From assembly GCA_900551135.1 (NCBI GenBank), contig URUX01000022.1:1-21097 (forward strand): a stretch of 21,097 nucleotides of DNA, read 5' to 3'. This stretch comes from an uncultured Clostridium sp. (lineage in GTDB: Bacteria > Bacillota > Clostridia > Lachnospirales > Lachnospiraceae). The position numbers and the translations under genes were made by a program. Position 1 is the stretch's first letter. Every line of letters begins with the position of its first letter. The notes below the pieces were generated by a model that had not been told where the DNA came from, made no database searches, and worked only from the letters and a program-made list of their open reading frames with translations. Positions 15,796 through 21,097 of this stretch are shown here, one piece after another.

Positions 15796-16776
15796 GTGAA
15801 GACGCTGAATGAGGATTTAAAATCAGGAGAATTTAAAAAAGTCTATCTGCTGTTTGGAGAGGAAGGCTTTCTTAAAAAAAGTTATAAAAACCGGCTGAAA
15901 GATGCGATTACCGGCGGCGATACCATGAATTACAACTACTATGAGGGAAAAGGGCTGGATGTAAACGAGATTATGGGTCTGGCGGAGACTATGCCGTTTT
16001 TTGCAGACAAGAGGCTGATTTTGATTGAAGACAGCGGCTTTTTCAAAAGCGCCCAGGAGGAACTGGCAGCTTATATTCCTTCTATTCCGGATACTGCCTG
16101 CCTGGTATTTGTAGAGTCTGAAGTGGACAAACGCGGTAAGATGTATAAGGCGGTAAAAAAGGCTGGGTATGCGGCAGAACTGAATCACCAGGACACATCC
16201 CAGCTTTCCAGATGGGCAGCCGGAATTTTGGCAAAAGAAGGCCGGAAAATCACCGGGCGGACTATGGATTTGTTTTTAAGTAAGACCGGAGAGGATATGG
16301 ACAACATCCGGATGGAACTGGAAAAGCTGATTAGCTATACGATGGGCAGAGATGTGATTACGGATCAGGATGTGGAAGAGATATGCACAACTCAGGCAGC
16401 CAATCAGATTTTTGATATGATTTCAGCACTGGCCGCCAGACAGACCAGAAAGGCCATGGATCTGTATGAAGATCTCCTTGCGTTAAAAGAACCGCCTATG
16501 CGGATTTTATTCCTGATTGCCAGACAGTTTAACCAGATCTTACAGGTAAAGGAACTGTCTGCAAAGGGGATGGACAAAGGAGCCATTGCGGGCAGAATGA
16601 AGATCCAGCCGTTTGTTGCAGGCAAGATCCTGCCTCAGGCCAGGGCTTTTTCCAGGGAGCAGATTCTGTCGTATGTAGAACTGTGCGTCCAGATGGAGGA
16701 AGAGGTTAAGACAGGGCGGCTTTCGGATCGTCTTGCAGTAGAATTGTTATTGACAAAGGAGTATGGGAAAAAATAA
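15796..16776 (+). CDS. holA: DNA polymerase III, delta subunit
   Basis: The 326-residue product matches HolA, the clamp-loader subunit that binds and opens the sliding clamp. It begins with the usual LKSGEFKKVYLLFGEEGFLK, with no Walker A, as expected for delta. FFADKRLILIED, CLVFVESEVDKRGKMYK and the C-terminal LFLIARQFNQILQVKEL are family-typical, and length agrees with other Firmicutes. The start is GTG 15796 with AGGGAGG at 15784-15790, five bases upstream; an out-of-frame ATG overlaps it by one base and is not used. It follows the lipoprotein gene by 13 bases and precedes comEC by 2, the latter a frequent arrangement in Clostridia. Being inside an envelope-gene operon is less usual. Confidence 0.95.
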   Translation: MKTLNEDLKSGEFKKVYLLFGEEGFLKKSYKNRLKDAITGGDTMNYNYYEGKGLDVNEIMGLAETMPFFADKRLILIEDSGFFKSAQEELAAYIPSIPDTACLVFVESEVDKRGKMYKAVKKAGYAAELNHQDTSQLSRWAAGILAKEGRKITGRTMDLFLSKTGEDMDNIRMELEKLISYTMGRDVITDQDVEEICTTQAANQIFDMISALAARQTRKAMDLYEDLLALKEPPMRILFLIARQFNQILQVKELSAKGMDKGAIAGRMKIQPFVAGKILPQARAFSREQILSYVELCVQMEEEVKTGRLSDRLAVELLLTKEYGKK

Positions 16777-16778
16777 AT

Positions 16779-19274
16779 ATGAAACGGCCATTTTTCGTAA
16801 TTGCAGCGGGGTTCGTACTTGGAGAGGTAGTTGCTCTGCAGATGAAGATGGCGGGAATGACGGATTCGGATTTTTATGAAAAAATCTGGTCTCCGTCTGC
16901 AGTGGCAGCGCTGGCAGGAATTCTGGCAGCGTTAGCGGCTGTATATACGGGGACGGTATGTTTTGCACCACACGTTCGAAAGAATCAGACAGGCAGAGGC
17001 ATTAAAAAGCTTCTGCCTGTCTGCGTATTGGCGGGAACTGTGATGATTTGCAGTATTCTGGGCTTTGTCAGGGCAGGACAAACCATCCTTGCGTTAGACA
17101 GGCAGGAGGAATGGGTATCCGGACATTCCGGAACTGCCGTTGTCCAGGGGAGGCTGGAACGATTGGAGTCCGGTGAAAATGGATGGGAACTGCGGCTTGG
17201 TAACGTAAGGAATGTACAGGGAGAAAAGGGGCCGGATGTGCTTTTGGTGCAGATGAAAGAACTGGCAGACAGGGAGACAAAAGAACTGTGCACAGGGATA
17301 AGCGTGGCAGTAACCGGTACGCTGAAACCACTGGAAAGCCCGGGAAATTCAGGGGAATTTGATTACCGTCTTTACAACCTGTCCAGAGGGATTACCGGAC
17401 AGATAAGGGGACAAAAGCTTCAGATTCTGGATCAGAGGACGGCGCCTTATGAAAGGCTGCTGTTTTCTTTAAAGAAGAAATGGAGCGCTCTTTTGGGAGA
17501 GATGTGTCCGCAAAAGGAGGCCGGATTATTCCGCTCTGTTTTGTTAGGCGAAAAGAAAAGTCTGGACGCGCACATACGGGATCTTTACCAGCGAAGCGGA
17601 ATCGCTCACCTTCTGGCAATCAGCGGCCTCCATCTGTCCATTTTAGGAATGGGGCTGTATCGGGGACTTCGGAAAGCGGGAGTACCGATTGGAATTGGTG
17701 CAGCAATCGCCGGTATGGCAGTACTGGGGTATGGAGAGATGACAGGAGCGGCGGGTTCCGGCAAAAGGGCAGTCATTATGATGCTCCTTGCATTTTTGGC
17801 AGAATTATGCAGGAGAACGTATGATCCGCTGACTGCTCTTGGACTGGCGGCAGTCTGGATTACCTGGGAATCTCCGTATCAGCTTCTGCAAAGTGGATTT
17901 CAGCTTTCGTTTGGCGCAGTATTGGGGATATGTATGATGAATCTTTCCGGGGCAGTCCGGAAAGACAGAACGGATTCCAAGGAAAAAAACGGCATCCGGG
18001 CGGCAGCAGAGGCTGGAAGAAGAGTCAAATACGGAATTAAAAATGGACTGGCTCTCAGTCTGACCGTTCAGGCAGTTACGCTGCCCATTGCCGCATACCA
18101 TTTTTTCAGAATCCCTGCATATGGTATCTTTTTAAATATGATTGTTGTTCCGCTGATGACATATGCGCTGTATTCCGGGATAGGAGGAATTTGCCTGGGC
18201 AGCGTGTGGGAAGCGGCAGGAGCGGTGGCTCTTTGGCCTGGAAGCCGGATTTTTGAATTGTACGAAATCCTCCGTCTTTGGGCTTCCGGTTTGCCAGGCA
18301 GCAGCTTTTTGGTCGGAAGACCGGATAAAGCGGCGGTTTTCCTGTATTATGGATGTATTTTAACCGGAAGGTATCTGGCAGGCCGAAAGAAGGCGGGATT
18401 GTGGGCGGTTTTGGCAGCCGCGGTTTTGATGGGACCGTTCCTGTTAAAGCCCCGGTCTCCAGACGGACTGACTGTCACTGTTTTAGATGTGGGACAGGGA
18501 GACGGAATCGTTTTGCAGACGGATTCGGCCGTTGTTTTAATCGATGGAGGAAGCAGCAGCAAGCCGTCTTTGGGAAACCGTGTGTTGCTTCCGTTTTTTG
18601 AGAGCAGGGCGGTAGAAGAAATCGATTATGCCATTGTCAGTCATGGCGATCAGGATCATATAAGCGGATTGAAAACTCTGTTAGAACAACAGACGATACC
18701 TGTCAGACACCTTCTGCTTCCGGCTCACGGAAAAGGACAGGAAGTTTACAATGAACTGGATAACCTGACAAAGGCCCAGGAGGGCAGTGTTTTTTACATA
18801 GGGCAGGGAAACCGGCTGGACGGAAAGGGGACAGGATTAACCCTTACCTGTCTGTATCCCCGGCTGCCGGGCAAGGGACAGAAGATCATTACAGAGAAAA
18901 ATGACCACTCTCTGGCAATGCTGGCTGAATATCAGGGATTTTCCATGATTTTAACAGGGGATTTGGGGGGAGAAGGGGAACTGGCCATGGTGTCTCAACG
19001 GGAACTGTCAGAAGTCACGGTATTAAAAGCGGGACATCACGGATCCAGAGAGAGTTCCTGCCAGAAATTTTTGGAAACAGTCCGACCAAAGTTGTCAGTG
19101 ATTTCCTGCGGGAAACAGAACTCCTACGGCCATCCGCATAAGGAAACTCTGGAGAGAATGAAAAAACTGGGATCAGATATATGGATTACATCGGAACAGG
19201 GAGCCATAGAACTTCAGACAGATGGAGAGCAGGTGACCGTTACAGGCTTTTGCCCTCCATCTGACATGGAGTGA
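16779..19274 (+). CDS. comEC: ComEC/Rec2 DNA internalisation channel
   Basis: The 831-residue product has the full ComEC layout. An N-terminal hydrophobic and OB-like region (about 1-220) leads to the multi-helix competence domain with HLLAISGLHLSIL (I281 to H285 region), and then to a C-terminal metallo-beta-lactamase-type domain starting near LDVGQGDGIVLQ. The metal motif SHGDQDH has H622, D624, D626 and H627; LTGDLGGEGE and AGHHGSRESS follow, and SYGHPH closes the domain. ComEC forms the pore through which transforming DNA strands enter the cytoplasm, and the lactamase-like domain is thought to degrade the other strand. All core residues appear intact. The start is 2 bases after holA's stop with only a weak GGGA box at 16765-16768, suggesting coupling. 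The gene ends 4 bases before a convergent small gene. Confidence 0.95.
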   Translation: MKRPFFVIAAGFVLGEVVALQMKMAGMTDSDFYEKIWSPSAVAALAGILAALAAVYTGTVCFAPHVRKNQTGRGIKKLLPVCVLAGTVMICSILGFVRAGQTILALDRQEEWVSGHSGTAVVQGRLERLESGENGWELRLGNVRNVQGEKGPDVLLVQMKELADRETKELCTGISVAVTGTLKPLESPGNSGEFDYRLYNLSRGITGQIRGQKLQILDQRTAPYERLLFSLKKKWSALLGEMCPQKEAGLFRSVLLGEKKSLDAHIRDLYQRSGIAHLLAISGLHLSILGMGLYRGLRKAGVPIGIGAAIAGMAVLGYGEMTGAAGSGKRAVIMMLLAFLAELCRRTYDPLTALGLAAVWITWESPYQLLQSGFQLSFGAVLGICMMNLSGAVRKDRTDSKEKNGIRAAAEAGRRVKYGIKNGLALSLTVQAVTLPIAAYHFFRIPAYGIFLNMIVVPLMTYALYSGIGGICLGSVWEAAGAVALWPGSRIFELYEILRLWASGLPGSSFLVGRPDKAAVFLYYGCILTGRYLAGRKKAGLWAVLAAAVLMGPFLLKPRSPDGLTVTVLDVGQGDGIVLQTDSAVVLIDGGSSSKPSLGNRVLLPFFESRAVEEIDYAIVSHGDQDHISGLKTLLEQQTIPVRHLLLPAHGKGQEVYNELDNLTKAQEGSVFYIGQGNRLDGKGTGLTLTCLYPRLPGKGQKIITEKNDHSLAMLAEYQGFSMILTGDLGGEGELAMVSQRELSEVTVLKAGHHGSRESSCQKFLETVRPKLSVISCGKQNSYGHPHKETLERMKKLGSDIWITSEQGAIELQTDGEQVTVTGFCPPSDME

Positions 19275-19278
19275 CTGA

Positions 19279-19422
19279 TTATGCATAGATGGAAACATGA
19301 AGAGTCAGGGCTCTGTAAATCTTCCAGATAATTACTGTCGGAATTCCGATTACCATAGCAAGAGTAGAAACCCCTCCAATAATTGCATAAAGAATCATAA
19401 TAAGCATCGCTGCTGCTTCCAT
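19279..19422 (-). CDS. Small 47-residue membrane protein
   Basis: Reading the - strand, an excellent ribosome binding site AAAGGAGG (19433-19440 on the + strand) is followed 10 bases later by ATG at 19422 and a 47-codon frame ending in TAA at 19279-19281. The product begins MEAAAMLIMILYAIIGG, has a hydrophobic core through about residue 33 with IGIPTVIIW, and ends in a short positive/aromatic tail with KIYRAL and SIYA. It is probably one long or two short membrane helices. No enzyme motif is present. It lies between comEC, convergent with a 4-base gap, and rpsT, and may be read through from neither. I do not know its function; small membrane proteins can regulate transporters or kinases, but nothing here shows that. 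The ribosome binding site and clean frame argue for a real gene. Confidence 0.75.
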   Translation of the reverse strand: MEAAAMLIMILYAIIGGVSTLAMVIGIPTVIIWKIYRALTLHVSIYA

Positions 19423-19582
19423 AATTGTAAGTCCTCCTTTGATGGTGTTGCCTGGGTAAAGTGATTTAAAATCCGTACACAGCGTATTTTAAAATGAAAA
19501 GGGAGGGAAGAAAAGACCTGGAGGGGTTTCTTAACAAGATTTGTATGAGTTGTTAACGAAGTTTTAGCATCAGGTGTAAAAT

Positions 19583-19618
19583 AAAAAACTCCTGCCGGTG
19601 GGTTAATCCGACAGGAGT
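19583..19618 (-). terminator. Intrinsic terminator of rpsT
   Basis: On the - strand an 11-bp stem (19608-19618 with 19588-19598, one G-U pair) closes a 9-base loop and is followed by TTTTTT and further T-rich bases, the classic layout. It lies about 25 bases after the rpsT stop and ahead of the small membrane protein gene, so the latter likely needs its own promoter. Confidence 0.88.
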
Positions 19619-19642
19619 CTGAATTTATCTTGTTCTTTATAA

Positions 19643-19906
19643 TTAAGCCATAGCGTTTACAGCCTTGGAAAGACGGGATACCTTACGGGAAGCGGTATTC
19701 TTGTGATATACGCCCTTGCTGGTAGCCTTGTCGATCTCGGAAGTTGCAGCTAATAATGCAGCCTGTGCAGCAGCCTTGTCACCGGAAGCAATAGCAGCGT
19801 CAACCTTCTTAATCATAGTCTTAACCTTGGATCTGATAGCTTTATTTCTAGCAGCCTTAGTCTCGTTTACTAAAATTCTCTTCTTTGCAGATTTAATGTT
19901 TGCCAT
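19643..19906 (-). CDS. rpsT: 30S ribosomal protein S20
   Basis: The 87-residue product starts MANIKSAKKRILVNETKAAR and ends in SRLSKAVNAMA, and is rich in Lys and Ala throughout, as expected for S20, which binds 16S rRNA in the small subunit and helps early assembly. The start at 19906 is set by GGAGGTG (19912-19918 on the + strand) and by the conserved MANIKSA; an in-frame Met 15 codons upstream gives a non-family extension and is rejected. The gene has its own strong promoter and terminator, so it is a single-gene unit. The position beside comEC/holA and divergent from gpr is common in Clostridia. Confidence 0.97.
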   Translation of the reverse strand: MANIKSAKKRILVNETKAARNKAIRSKVKTMIKKVDAAIASGDKAAAQAALLAATSEIDKATSKGVYHKNTASRKVSRLSKAVNAMA

Positions 19907-19990
19907 GATAGCACCTCCATTCAGATGTATATTCTCTGTGTTTTCCATCAAAGTCTGGACACGGACAGTTTAATGTAAACATACTTTAAC

Positions 19991-20019
19991 ATTCTAACTA
20001 ATTTCCTCTTGATTGTCAA
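19991..20019 (-). promoter_or_regulatory. Near-consensus promoter of rpsT
   Basis: On the - strand, TTGACA (20014-20019) and TAGAAT (19991-19996) are separated by 17 bases. Transcription would begin near 19984, leaving a leader of about 78 bases before the start, long enough for translational feedback, though no specific structure was established. The same TTGACA-17-TAGAAT arrangement drives the M15 peptidase gene. Confidence 0.85.
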
Positions 20020-20104
20020 TACATATTCCTGGGTTTTTTGAGAAAAATAGATACAAAAGCAAAGAAAAATCAGAGACAGGGTTTGAAAATGGAAGGAACG
20101 AGAT

Positions 20105-21079
20105 ATGAAATTTGAAATTCGCACAGATTTGGCAGTAGAACGAAGAGAAGCATTTGGAGACAGGGCGGGAAAACTTTCCGGAGTTTCTGCAAAGGAGTGG
20201 TATAAAAAGGACTCTCAGATTCGGATTACCCAGGTAGAGGTATTAAATGAGATGGGAGAAAAGGCCATGGGAAAGGCAAAGGGTATGTATGTGACCCTGG
20301 AAGCCGGCCAGATGGCAAAAAAAGATGAGGATTATCACAGGCAGGTTTCCGAAGAACTGGCCTGCCAGTTGCGGGAACTTGCCAAAAAGGCTGTGGAGAG
20401 AAAACCTGTCCGTATTCTGGTGGCAGGACTGGGAAATTCTTCTGTTACGCCGGATTCCTTAGGACCGAAGGTAGTGGAAAATTTATGTGTGACAAGGCAT
20501 ATGGATATGGAGTATGGAAGGGGATTTTTAGATAAGCATCACCTGATTTCCATGAGTGCAGTTGTGCCTGGCGTAATGGCCCAGACCGGTATGGAAACGA
20601 TAGAGATTATCCAGGGAATTGTAAGAGAAACCAGGCCGGAACTGCTGATTGCCATAGATGCACTGGCGGCCAGAAGCGTCCGCAGACTGGGAACTACAAT
20701 TCAGCTTACGAATACGGGGATTCATCCAGGCTCCGGAGTGGGAAATCACCGGCGGGGGCTGACGAAAGACAGTCTTAAGATCCCTGTGCTGGCCATCGGG
20801 GTTCCGACTGTAGTAGGAACTGCCGCCATCGTCCAGGATACGGTACAGGCTATGATAAAGGCGCTGGAATCAGGAGAACAGACCAGCCAGATGGGAAGGT
20901 ATCTGGACGGCTTAAAAGAAGAAGAGCAGTATAGTCTGATTCAGGAACTGCTGGAACCGGAATTTGGTTCTTTATATGTAACGCCTCCGGATATTGATGA
21001 AACGGTAAAAGAGATCAGCTTTACAATTTCAGAAGCCATCCATCAGGCTTTTTTGCCAAATCTGGAATTTCGGAAATAA
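20105..21079 (+). CDS. gpr: Germination protease (GPR), degrades small acid-soluble spore proteins
   Basis: The 324-residue product is a complete GPR peptidase of family A25. It begins with IRTDLAVERREA, and VAGLGNSSVTPDSLGPKVV, SMSAVVPGVMAQTGMETIEI, IDALAARSVRRLGTT and NTGIHPGSGVGNHR are all strongly family-specific. It cleaves DNA-protecting SASPs when spores germinate and is made as a zymogen in the forespore. In Bacillus the removed propeptide is about 15 residues ending near the RTDL motif; here only about five residues precede that motif, so any propeptide is very short. GGAAGGA at 20091-20097 supports ATG 20105. Its expression would be expected from sigma F or G, but I could not identify a convincing site in the 85 bases upstream. 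Confidence 0.96.
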   Translation: MKFEIRTDLAVERREAFGDRAGKLSGVSAKEWYKKDSQIRITQVEVLNEMGEKAMGKAKGMYVTLEAGQMAKKDEDYHRQVSEELACQLRELAKKAVERKPVRILVAGLGNSSVTPDSLGPKVVENLCVTRHMDMEYGRGFLDKHHLISMSAVVPGVMAQTGMETIEIIQGIVRETRPELLIAIDALAARSVRRLGTTIQLTNTGIHPGSGVGNHRRGLTKDSLKIPVLAIGVPTVVGTAAIVQDTVQAMIKALESGEQTSQMGRYLDGLKEEEQYSLIQELLEPEFGSLYVTPPDIDETVKEISFTISEAIHQAFLPNLEFRK

Positions 21080-21097
21080 CGGTTCATATTACCTTTT

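Noticed and set aside
19255..19271. CTCCAT/ATGGAG inverted repeat at the end of comEC as a terminator
   Set aside because: Only 6 bp with no T-run on either strand, and it lies inside the coding sequence. Termination of comEC remains unexplained.
20020..20104. Sigma F/G-type promoter for gpr
   Set aside because: I looked for the expected forespore -35 and -10 patterns and found none that matched well enough at a proper spacing.

Overview
This window looks like a chromosomal segment from a spore-forming, anaerobic Gram-positive bacterium of the Clostridia, most likely a Lachnospiraceae relative. The basis is an [FeFe]-hydrogenase-type C-terminus, the spore protease gene gpr, strong AGGAGG-type ribosome binding sites, sigma-A-like promoters, a choline-binding-type cell wall repeat protein, and the holA-comEC-rpsT-gpr gene order common in Clostridia. 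No mobile element, CRISPR array, tRNA or rRNA was recognised, and no gap between genes exceeds about 220 bases, so gene density is very high.

Left part (1-7950): the tail of an [FeFe]-hydrogenase-like protein is followed by a probable promoter and a four-gene run on the + strand. The run holds a cytidylate-kinase-like P-loop protein, an MMPL/RND-type transporter, a very large membrane-anchored protein in which a long acidic coiled coil sits between two blocks of GLUG repeats, and a secreted protein with a C-terminal cell wall binding repeat domain. The last three genes are joined by two 4-base ATGA overlaps, so they are probably made together and may form an envelope complex. This three-gene cassette is the best candidate here for an undescribed system. 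The run ends at a strong hairpin.

Middle part (7972-10583): a strong promoter drives an M15-type metallopeptidase with no signal peptide, followed by a PfkB sugar kinase of fructokinase type. A bidirectional hairpin separates these from a convergent zinc-ribbon membrane protein gene with its own promoter.

Right part (10690-19274): six tightly spaced + strand genes look like one operon. They encode a homodimeric-type ABC exporter, a DegV fatty-acid-binding protein, a sensor histidine kinase with no response regulator in the window, a lipoprotein with two GerMN domains, DNA polymerase III delta (holA) and the DNA uptake channel ComEC. The operon thus joins membrane-lipid, envelope-sensing, replication and DNA-uptake functions.

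Right end (19279-21079): a previously easy-to-miss 47-residue membrane protein gene and rpsT lie on the - strand, rpsT with a near-consensus promoter and a clear terminator. The divergent gpr gene, encoding the protease that degrades small acid-soluble spore proteins, follows and is complete.
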